From an uncultured bacterium (GTDB taxonomy: Bacteria > Bacillota_A > Clostridia > Oscillospirales > Oscillospiraceae): DNA of 5,273 bases. The translations under genes were made by a program, and so were the position numbers. Below, piece after piece: positions 1-4,626 of this stretch. The notes under the pieces are model-generated. The model was given only the letters and a program-made list of their open reading frames with translations, had not been told where the DNA came from and did not search any database. The stretch spans positions 1-5,273 of the forward strand of contig CAMEHJ010000102.1 of assembly GCA_945917385.1 (NCBI GenBank). The letters run 5' to 3'. Positions within the stretch are counted from its first letter, which is position 1. Every line of letters begins with the position of its first letter.

Positions 1-671
1 TCGACAACGACATCTTCGGCACCGACACCACCTTCGGCTTCCAGAGCGCCGTGGATATCGCAACGAACGTTATTGACTACATCCACTCCACCGCAAGCTC
101 GCACAGCCGCACCTTTATTGTCGAGCTGATGGGCAGAGACGCGGGCTGGCTTACGCTCAACGCCGGCATTGCAAGCGGCGCCGACGTCATCCTCATCCCC
201 GAAATTCCCTACGACATCAACAAGGTTGCCCAGACCGTCATGGAGCGCCAGCGCAGGGGCAAGAAGTTCTCCATAGTCGCCTGCGCGGAAGGCGCGGTAT
301 CCGCCGACATGAAGAGGCTCAGCGAGGAGGAGAGCCGTAAGCTCAAGGAACAGAAAAACCACCCCGCCGTCTCCTATGAGATAGCCGAGCAGCTTGAAAA
401 GCTCACCGGTCAGGAGATCAGAGTCACCATCCCCGGCCACTATCAGCGCGGCGGCCCTCCCTGCCCGTATGACCGGATTCTTGCCACGCAGTTCGGTACC
501 GCCGCGGCAGACCTCATCATCAACAAGCAGTATGGCCGCATGGTCGCCATACAGAGCGGGGAGATCGTCTCCATCCCGCTTGAGGAGGCAGCGAGCAAGA
601 CAAAGTTTTTGCCGACGGATCACCCGATGATCCAGGTCGCAAGAGACATGGGCGTATCCTTAGGCGACTGA
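1..671 (+). CDS. pfkA: 6-phosphofructokinase, C-terminal part (5' end outside window)
   Basis: Phosphofructokinase phosphorylates fructose 6-phosphate to fructose 1,6-bisphosphate in the cytoplasm, the committed step of glycolysis. The reading frame is open from base 3 and gives 222 residues. It begins inside the catalytic loop: DNDI at fragment residues 1-4 corresponds to the TIDND motif, whose first Asp is the catalytic base. It continues with GTD (6-8), MGR (43-45, substrate binding), the CAEG glutamate (96), an Arg (140) and HYQRGG (146-151), all matching active-site positions of the E. coli enzyme. The part after DND is about 30 residues longer than in E. coli PfkA, partly through a charged insertion around residues 98-126. 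That suggests the longer group III-like class, which includes ATP- and PPi-dependent enzymes. The residues that separate ATP from PPi use (GGDGS loop and the residue before TIDND) lie upstream of the window, so the phosphoryl donor is undetermined. A terminator follows 33 nt after the stop. Confidence 0.95.
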   Translation, partial: DNDIFGTDTTFGFQSAVDIATNVIDYIHSTASSHSRTFIVELMGRDAGWLTLNAGIASGADVILIPEIPYDINKVAQTVMERQRRGKKFSIVACAEGAVSADMKRLSEEESRKLKEQKNHPAVSYEIAEQLEKLTGQEIRVTIPGHYQRGGPPCPYDRILATQFGTAAADLIINKQYGRMVAIQSGEIVSIPLEEAASKTKFLPTDHPMIQVARDMGVSLGD

Positions 672-703
672 GACCTTCAAAAAAGCATCTTCCGGCTAAA
701 TAA

Positions 704-732
704 AAAGGGACGGCACTGTGTGCCGTTCCTTT
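704..732 (+). terminator. Intrinsic terminator of the phosphofructokinase gene
   Basis: A 13-bp stem (704-716 with 720-732, including one G-T wobble) closes on a 3-nt loop, TGT. The stem core is GGGACGGCAC/GTGCCGTTCC, flanked by an A-run on the left and a short T-run on the right. It lies 33 nt after the stop codon and is a standard Rho-independent terminator, so the phosphofructokinase transcript should end here. The A-run means it could also act weakly in the opposite direction. Confidence 0.85.
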
Positions 733-750
733 ACGCTATTGAAGCTTCAT

Positions 751-817
751 TTGGGAGAGCCAAGGAAAGCCCTCTCAGTCAGCTTCGCTGACAGCTCTCC
801 CATAGGGAGAGCCAAGG
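751..817. repeat. Partial tandem palindromic intergenic repeat (about 52-bp unit)
   Basis: The 13-mer GGGAGAGCCAAGG occurs twice in direct orientation at 753-765 and 805-817, 52 bases apart. Between the copies are a small hairpin, GTCAGC-TTC-GCTGAC (778-792), and the segment GCTCTCCC (794-801). That segment can pair perfectly with GGGAGAGC at 805-812 (loop ATA) or with the upstream copy at 753-760. The simplest reading is one full unit (about 766-817) preceded by the tail of another. From memory, very similar CTCTC-AGTC...GAC-AGCTCTCCC...GGGAGAGCCAAGG elements are dispersed between genes in Faecalibacterium-like and other gut Clostridia. That recollection was not checked by a search. There is no coding potential, and a MITE-like or structured-RNA repeat are both possible. 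Confidence 0.7.
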
Positions 818-838
818 TGGTTTTAAAAACCATTTTTT
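818..838 (+). terminator. Weak terminator-like hairpin after the repeat
   Basis: TGGTT (818-822) can pair with AACCA (828-832) around a 5-nt loop, and six T residues follow at 833-838. The stem is short and AT-rich, so this is at best a backup terminator for plus-strand transcription that passes the stronger one at 704-732. It may simply be the flank of the repeat element. Confidence 0.3.
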
Positions 839-845
839 CGACGAC

Positions 846-875
846 CTTAACACCCCGCCTTGGCGGGGTGTTAAG
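846..875. terminator. Perfect 14-bp hairpin between convergent genes
   Basis: CTTAACACCCCGCC (846-859) pairs without mismatch with GGCGGGGTGTTAAG (862-875), leaving a TT loop (in practice a 4-nt loop, CTTG). On the minus strand it starts 9 nt after the stop of the phosphodiesterase gene, so it is the natural transcription end of the MarR-MFS-GDPD operon. The stem is very stable, but neither side carries a clear T-tract. The minus-strand side continues as a mixed GTCGTCG sequence, so its role may be transcript-end protection or bidirectional termination. Confidence 0.65.
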
Positions 876-884
876 TATTTAATA

Positions 885-1706
885 TCAATATTTCGGTTTT
901 GGACTGTAAAACTCGAAAATGACGCTGTCGAGCTTCTTTTCGTTTTCTATATCGTGAGAGGTCCAGCCTACCTTCACCGCGCCGAGCAGCTCGCTGAAGC
1001 GGACGGCGGCGGGGCGCCTGCCGATTTTGTAGGCGATGAAGTGCGGGCGCGTCAGAAAATTGAGCAGACAGCTGCTTGCAAGCACGGCGGCGGGCTTGCT
1101 CACGGCGTCGCCGTAGTCCTTTGCCGGCATGGCGAGCTGACCGCGGAAAACCTCCGGCGCGTTTTTTCTGAACCATGCGATGTACATGGGGTCAAAGCTC
1201 TCGACACAGAAGGCGCCCTTATAGGTTTTGAGTATCTCATAGGTCTTGCGGCAAAGCTCCTCGCGGTTTTTGCCCTGCTTTAGCTCGACGATCAGCGCGC
1301 CTGCGCCGTCAATATTGGCAAGCACGTCGAGAAACAGTGGGATACGCTGCTGTGTACCCGCAAGGCGAAACTCTTGCAGCTCAAGATAGGTGTAGTCGTC
1401 CACGCGGCCGGGGACATTGCACACGCGCTCAAGCGTGTCGTCATGGAACACGACCACCTGCCCGTCTTTCGTCAGGCGCACATCCAGCTCAATGCCGTAG
1501 CCCGCCTGCGCCGCGAGACGAAACGCGGCAAGGGAATTTTCGGGAACGCTCCTGTCCCTTGTATGCAGACCGCGGTGGGCGTAGTTGATGCCGGTAAACT
1601 TCGCGCGCGTCTCCTTATCCGCCCTGCCGGGGGCAAGAAGGAAAAACGGCAGGGCCGTACCCGCGGCGGCGGCAAAAAACCAGCGGAAAGCGGTTTTGGT
1701 ATTCAA
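885..1706 (-). CDS. Membrane-anchored glycerophosphodiester phosphodiesterase family protein
   Basis: GDPD enzymes hydrolyse glycerophosphodiesters to sn-glycerol 3-phosphate and an alcohol. From the chosen start the protein has 273 residues. Residues about 8-27 form one hydrophobic segment after a short Lys/Arg-containing tail, so the catalytic domain should lie outside the membrane. The GDPD TIM-barrel motifs are all present: HRG (44-46), PEN (55-57), IELDV (72-76, with acidic metal ligands), VVFHDD (85-90, second catalytic His), IVELK (139-143), ESF (169-171) and a C-terminal GWT (247-249). The start was chosen as TTG at 1704-1706 because the Shine-Dalgarno AAGAGGTG ends 6 nt before it. 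The in-frame GTG at 1713-1715 lies inside that Shine-Dalgarno. This is the last gene of the operon, 23 nt after the transporter. Substrate could be lipid-derived glycerophosphodiesters or a teichoic-acid-like polymer. The family assignment is firm and the substrate is unknown. Confidence 0.92.
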   Translation of the reverse strand: MNTKTAFRWFFAAAAGTALPFFLLAPGRADKETRAKFTGINYAHRGLHTRDRSVPENSLAAFRLAAQAGYGIELDVRLTKDGQVVVFHDDTLERVCNVPGRVDDYTYLELQEFRLAGTQQRIPLFLDVLANIDGAGALIVELKQGKNREELCRKTYEILKTYKGAFCVESFDPMYIAWFRKNAPEVFRGQLAMPAKDYGDAVSKPAAVLASSCLLNFLTRPHFIAYKIGRRPAAVRFSELLGAVKVGWTSHDIENEKKLDSVIFEFYSPKPKY

Positions 1707-1712
1707 GTCAAA

Positions 1713-1720
1713 CACCTCTT
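1713..1720 (-). promoter_or_regulatory. Ribosome binding site deciding the GDPD start
   Basis: Read on the minus strand, this is AAGAGGTG, one mismatch from the GGAGGTG core of the anti-SD complement. It overlaps the GTG that would begin the longest frame, so that codon cannot be served by it. It is correctly spaced (6 nt) for the TTG at 1704-1706. Confidence 0.7.
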
Positions 1721-1729
1721 GTAATGATA

Positions 1730-3160
1730 TCAGTCGCCGTCGAGCGCTTCAAGCCCTTTCGCGTTTGCGACCTTGACCGCCTTGATGTTCTTGACAAAGA
1801 CGATGAACACAACCGCGCTCAAAAGCAGGAGGACGGAGGCGTAAACGGGCAATGCGCGCCAGACGAGCGTTGCATTGAAGATTAAGCCGAGCAGCACGGG
1901 AGTGATGGTCTGGGCGGACATACTCGCCGTGTAGTAGAAGCCCGTGAATTTGCCGATGTTTTTGGAGGAGCAAAGCTCGACGACCATCGGGAACGAGCAG
2001 TTATGCACGAGCGCCATGCCGAAGCCCTTTATCGCCCATACCGCGAACAGAAGCGAGGGGAAGGCGTGCTCGCCGTTCGCGCCGACCACGACCTTGGTGG
2101 GGGAGACAAAGCACATTATAACCAGCGCGATGAAGCTTATGCACAGACCCACGGAAATCGTCCATTTGCGGCCGATTTTGTCCGCGATTATTCCCGCGGT
2201 GCCGAAGCCGACAACGGAGGCAACGCCGCCGATAATGGTCAGAAACATTGTGGCGCTGGAGACGGAGTTGAGGTAGTAGATAACGTAGTTGCCGATGTAG
2301 GTGCCGACCGCGTTATCCGCCATGAACCACAGAAACTCCGCCGAGAGAATGGCAAGGAGCATTTTACGGTTAGCGTCCGACATGGGCTTGTTGTCGTCGA
2401 TGGGGGTCTCGACGGCGGCAAGACGCTCTCCAAGCTCAAGCTCTTCGCGCATCTCCTCCTCGATCTTGTTCTCCTTGACGGTAAAAAAGAGCACCAGCGC
2501 GGAGACGACCATGAGCAGCGAAGCAATTATGAACGGAAGTTCGATCGTCCAGATATTCCTCGCCGCGTCCCCGGAGTTTATATAGTCGGAGAGCTTGAGG
2601 AAGATGCCGAGCACCGTCGCCGCGGCGCCGCCGAGATAGCCCATGATGTTGATAATGCCGTTTGCCTTGGCGCGCAGAGGCTTCGGCGTAATGTCCGGCA
2701 TGAGGGCGACGGCGGGGTTGCGGTACATCATCATAAACATCAGCACAAGCGCCATCATTGCGACCATGCCGCCAATGTTATTGTAGTGGAAGAACAGCGG
2801 GATGAACGGGAAAGCGACGGCGGCAACGAAGGTGCCCACGAGGATATAGGGCATACGCTTGCCGATGGGGCTGCGGGTACGGTCGGAAAGACTGCCGAAT
2901 ATGGGCAGGAGGATGAGCGCGGCGAGGTTATCGCAGGCCATGATGATGCCGACTATCCACTGGACATTCAGAATTTTTTCGGGGTCGCCGGCCTTCAGCT
3001 CGGCGGAGGAGAGGTTGTACATACGCCTTGCGAAGATATCCGTCAGGAAGGTGGGGCACCAGGAGTCGTAGACCTGCCACAGCAGAAGTATTCCGAAAAA
3101 TGCGAAGCCTATAAGCGCGGTGCGCTTGTAGTTGAGCTTCAGGTTTTGGGTTTCGTTCAT
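1730..3160 (-). CDS. MFS transporter, SLC45/GPH (sugar:cation symporter)-like
   Basis: This 476-residue integral membrane protein has about 12 predicted membrane segments (roughly 14-30, 67-88, 104-124, 131-148, 168-188, 206-227, 266-296, 303-325, 333-352, 367-388, 407-430, 435-456). A charged cytoplasmic loop of about 40 residues separates the two halves (228-265), as is usual for the major facilitator superfamily. The motif A region GSLSDRTRSPIGKR (89-102), the YRNPAVALMPD segment (146-156) and RAKANGIINIMGYLGG (163-178) resemble bacterial SLC45/sucrose-transporter-like proteins of the GPH type. A second motif A copy, ADKIGRK, is at 326-332. Such proteins usually import glycosides or disaccharides with H+ or Na+; the substrate here cannot be fixed. 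The ATG at 3160 was chosen because GGAGG lies 8 nt upstream. The longer frame from 3196 would overlap the regulator gene and has no such site. It lies 22 nt after the MarR gene and 23 nt before the GDPD gene. Confidence 0.92.
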   Translation of the reverse strand: MNETQNLKLNYKRTALIGFAFFGILLLWQVYDSWCPTFLTDIFARRMYNLSSAELKAGDPEKILNVQWIVGIIMACDNLAALILLPIFGSLSDRTRSPIGKRMPYILVGTFVAAVAFPFIPLFFHYNNIGGMVAMMALVLMFMMMYRNPAVALMPDITPKPLRAKANGIINIMGYLGGAAATVLGIFLKLSDYINSGDAARNIWTIELPFIIASLLMVVSALVLFFTVKENKIEEEMREELELGERLAAVETPIDDNKPMSDANRKMLLAILSAEFLWFMADNAVGTYIGNYVIYYLNSVSSATMFLTIIGGVASVVGFGTAGIIADKIGRKWTISVGLCISFIALVIMCFVSPTKVVVGANGEHAFPSLLFAVWAIKGFGMALVHNCSFPMVVELCSSKNIGKFTGFYYTASMSAQTITPVLLGLIFNATLVWRALPVYASVLLLLSAVVFIVFVKNIKAVKVANAKGLEALDGD

Positions 3161-3168
3161 GTTATTTT

Positions 3169-3173
3169 CCTCC
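3169..3173 (-). promoter_or_regulatory. Ribosome binding site of the MFS gene
   Basis: GGAGG on the minus strand, 8 nt before the ATG at 3158-3160, in the short gap after the MarR stop codon. It fixes the internal Met as the start and removes 12 residues from the longest frame. Confidence 0.85.
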
Positions 3174-3182
3174 GTAATGAGC

Positions 3183-3623
3183 TCAGCCGCGCTCACATTC
3201 GGGCATCAGCTCATTCGACATTACGCCTAATATACGGTCAAAGGTCTCAATATCCTCCGCGCTGAATCGCGCCTGTACGCGCTTCATCACCTCGCGCTCA
3301 TAGCTGCTCATAAGTGCGCGGTAGCTGAAGAACTTCTCGGAAAGAACAAGGTGATATTCACGCCTGTCGGTGGATGAATTCTGACGGACAATATATCCCT
3401 TTCGGATGAGGTTGTTTACTTTGTAGGTGGCATTCGACTGCGAGATGTTCAGAAATTCGGCAAAGCGGCTGACGGTAGGCTCCCCCAGCATATTGATCAC
3501 CTCAAGGGAAAAGGCCTCCATCGCCGAGAGAGAACCCTCCCTCTCACGGACAAGATTGAATACTTCGCGATAAAAATGCAGCTTAAATTTGTCATAGACC
3601 TCTATGAAATTTTTTTCAAGCAT
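3183..3623 (-). CDS. MarR-family transcriptional regulator
   Basis: This is a 146-residue winged-helix regulator of the MarR type. These are dimers that usually repress a neighbouring operon and let go when a small ligand binds. N-terminal helices (about 4-45) would form part of the dimer interface. The winged helix-turn-helix covers about 49-97: TVSRFAEFLNISQSNATYKVNNL includes the recognition helix, and the wing carries the family hallmark DRRE (86-89) followed by HLVLSEK. The C-terminal helices (about 98-140) complete the dimer domain. The ATG at 3621-3623 was chosen because GGAGGG sits 7 nt upstream. The TTG at 3638 that opens the longest frame immediately abuts this site, so it cannot use it. 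It is first in the operon with the transporter and GDPD genes, so autoregulation of all three is likely (inference). The ligand is unknown. Confidence 0.9.
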   Translation of the reverse strand: MLEKNFIEVYDKFKLHFYREVFNLVREREGSLSAMEAFSLEVINMLGEPTVSRFAEFLNISQSNATYKVNNLIRKGYIVRQNSSTDRREYHLVLSEKFFSYRALMSSYEREVMKRVQARFSAEDIETFDRILGVMSNELMPECERG

Positions 3624-3630
3624 TGGCACA

Positions 3631-3636
3631 CCCTCC
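3631..3636 (-). promoter_or_regulatory. Ribosome binding site of the MarR gene
   Basis: GGAGGG on the minus strand, 7 nt before the ATG at 3621-3623. It decides this start over the upstream TTG. Confidence 0.8.
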
Positions 3637-3667
3637 AAATTTTAATAATCCGCGATTTTATATTGTT

Positions 3668-3696
3668 ATTTTATACCCAAAAACTCCGTTTGTAAA
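3668..3696 (-). promoter_or_regulatory. Sigma-A-type promoter of the MarR-MFS-GDPD operon
   Basis: On the minus strand, TTTACA (3696-3691, one mismatch to TTGACA) is followed after exactly 17 nt by TAAAAT (3673-3668, one mismatch to TATAAT). Transcription would start near 3661, leaving a leader of about 38 nt that includes the MarR ribosome binding site. No start site has been measured. Confidence 0.65.
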
Positions 3697-3728
3697 TGAA
3701 CTTATCGTCAGTTAAAGAAATTTTACAA
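3690..3728. promoter_or_regulatory. Candidate operator: TTGTAAA/TTTACAA inverted repeat
   Basis: TTGTAAA (3690-3696) and TTTACAA (3722-3728) are perfect 7-base inverted repeats 25 bases apart. The first arm overlaps the -35 element of the operon promoter, where a repressor would block RNA polymerase. The arm spacing is wider than a single MarR dimer usually covers and the arms are AT-rich, so chance is a real alternative. Confidence 0.3.
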
Positions 3729-3767
3729 TCAGTTCCCGGCGCTCAAACACAGGCACGGTTTTGACTA

Positions 3768-3796
3768 TTGACTTAAAAAAGCTTATTCATTAAAAT
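3768..3796 (+). promoter_or_regulatory. Sigma-A-type promoter of the XRE regulator gene
   Basis: TTGACT (3768-3773) and TAAAAT (3791-3796) are separated by 17 nt, each one mismatch from consensus. The expected start is near 3803, about 50 nt before the chosen start codon. An overlapping second TTGACT at 3761-3766 has no good -10 at the right distance. This promoter and that of the MarR operon point away from each other, with about 70 bases between their -35 elements. Confidence 0.65.
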
Positions 3797-3839
3797 ATAA
3801 GAAGAATATGCGGGGCAGAATATGCCGCCTCGCGGTTTG

Positions 3840-3845
3840 AAAGGA
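3840..3845 (+). promoter_or_regulatory. Ribosome binding site deciding the XRE regulator start
   Basis: AAAGGA lies 9 nt before the ATG at 3855-3857. The earlier in-frame ATG at 3822 has no comparable purine-rich site upstream, so the later start is preferred. Confidence 0.65.
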
Positions 3846-3854
3846 TACACGGTT

Positions 3855-4496
3855 ATGGCTTTGCAGCTTTCCGAACTCAAACTCATAACGGCAAGCAATA
3901 TTATCAAGCTTCGCACGCAGGCGGGGCTTACTCAGGCGGAGCTTGGCGCAAAGCTCAACTACTCGGACAAGACCATCTCGAAGTGGGAGCGCGGCGACGC
4001 GATCCCCGACGCCTTTGTGCTAACGGAGCTTGCGGAGATATTCGGCGTCAGCGTTGACTACATTCTCTCATCTCACACTGACTGGGAACCGCCCAAAGAG
4101 CAGGAGGATGAGCCGCCCAAGTACAGCATCTCCGTCATCATGGCGCTCACGATAGTCGGGATCTGGACCACGGCGCTGACTATCTTCGTCATGCTGCGGC
4201 TGTTTGACATCATAGTGCCGCAGGTCTTTCTCGTGACGCTGCCGGTCTCCCTGCTCGTGTACATGGTTCTGATGTGCGTGTTCAACCGCAGGCGGTACCT
4301 GGCGCTCGTTATTTACCTGTTCGTTCTGAGCCTGCTTCTGCTTCTCTATTTCTTCCTGCCGGTCGCGCACCCGTGGCAGATTTTCATCATCGCGGCGCCG
4401 GCGCTTATCATAGTATTTCTGAGCTTCAATGTGCGCAGCAATCCGGGCAGACTTGCCAGAATTACGAATAAAATAAAGCGATTCTTAAAAAAGTAG
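3855..4496 (+). CDS. XRE-family DNA-binding protein fused to a four-segment membrane domain
   Basis: This is a 213-residue protein with two parts. Residues about 10-72 form a Cro/CI-type helix-turn-helix: ITASNIIKLRTQAGLTQAELGAKL, then the very typical YSDKTISKWERGDAIPD and a final LAEIFGVSVDYIL. After a short acidic, proline-rich linker (76-90), four hydrophobic segments follow at about 92-118, 121-143, 147-169 and 173-191, with a basic C-terminal tail (194-213). The DNA-binding part would be cytoplasmic and tethered to the membrane. This arrangement is common in Firmicutes, but the signal and targets are generally unknown. It is transcribed alone from its own promoter, divergently from the MarR operon, and ends in its own terminator. 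The longest frame would add 11 residues from ATG 3822, but AAAGGA points to 3855. It may regulate its own promoter or the divergent operon; the sequence does not say which. Confidence 0.9.
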   Translation: MALQLSELKLITASNIIKLRTQAGLTQAELGAKLNYSDKTISKWERGDAIPDAFVLTELAEIFGVSVDYILSSHTDWEPPKEQEDEPPKYSISVIMALTIVGIWTTALTIFVMLRLFDIIVPQVFLVTLPVSLLVYMVLMCVFNRRRYLALVIYLFVLSLLLLLYFFLPVAHPWQIFIIAAPALIIVFLSFNVRSNPGRLARITNKIKRFLKK

Positions 4497-4519
4497 AGTC
4501 GGGTATACGGCTCTACTTT
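4490..4519 (+). terminator. Terminator hairpin overlapping the XRE gene stop codon
   Basis: AAAGTAGAGTC (4490-4500) pairs with GGCTCTACTTT (4509-4519), with one T-G wobble. An extra G-C pair can form inside, leaving a 6-nt loop. Downstream comes CTGTTTT. The TAG stop codon (4494-4496) is inside the left arm, so the terminator begins in the last codons of the gene. The run of A residues before it and T residues after it fit intrinsic termination. Confidence 0.75.
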
Positions 4520-4559
4520 CTGTTTTAAAAAGCGTAGAGTGAGGCGATGAGGATATAGC

Positions 4560-4588
4560 TTGAGTTTGTGAGGGTACGGGCGTATAAT
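4560..4588 (+). promoter_or_regulatory. Sigma-A-type promoter of the DegV-family gene
   Basis: TTGAGT (4560-4565) and a perfect TATAAT (4583-4588) are spaced by 17 nt. The expected start is near 4595, giving a leader of about 32 nt with AAAGGA (4614-4619) 7 nt before the ATG. It sits after the XRE terminator, so the downstream gene is transcribed independently. Confidence 0.75.
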
Positions 4589-4626
4589 CAGGAACACGAG
4601 AAAAAGAATAACGAAAGGATTTCACC

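Noticed and set aside
733..884. The palindromic repeats were considered as a CRISPR array.
   Set aside because: There are only two copies of a 13-base direct repeat, the intervening sequence is itself palindromic rather than a unique spacer, and no cas gene is present.
954..1283. Plus-strand open frames opposite the GDPD gene (also 1337-1588 and 1374-1724).
   Set aside because: No recognisable family and no good ribosome binding site was seen, and they lie fully opposite a GDPD gene with all catalytic motifs intact.
2003..3265. A 420-codon open frame on the plus strand, antisense to the transporter and the end of the MarR gene.
   Set aside because: Its translation is dominated by His, Asp, Glu, Arg and Gly with no recognisable domain, the typical mirror of a hydrophobic, GC-rich membrane gene. 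The minus strand holds a clear MFS protein with its own ribosome binding site.
3624..3854. The AT-rich divergent region was examined for a riboswitch, T-box or attenuator.
   Set aside because: The leaders are short (about 38 and 50 nt) and show no conserved aptamer-like pairing or leader terminator; simple promoters explain the region.
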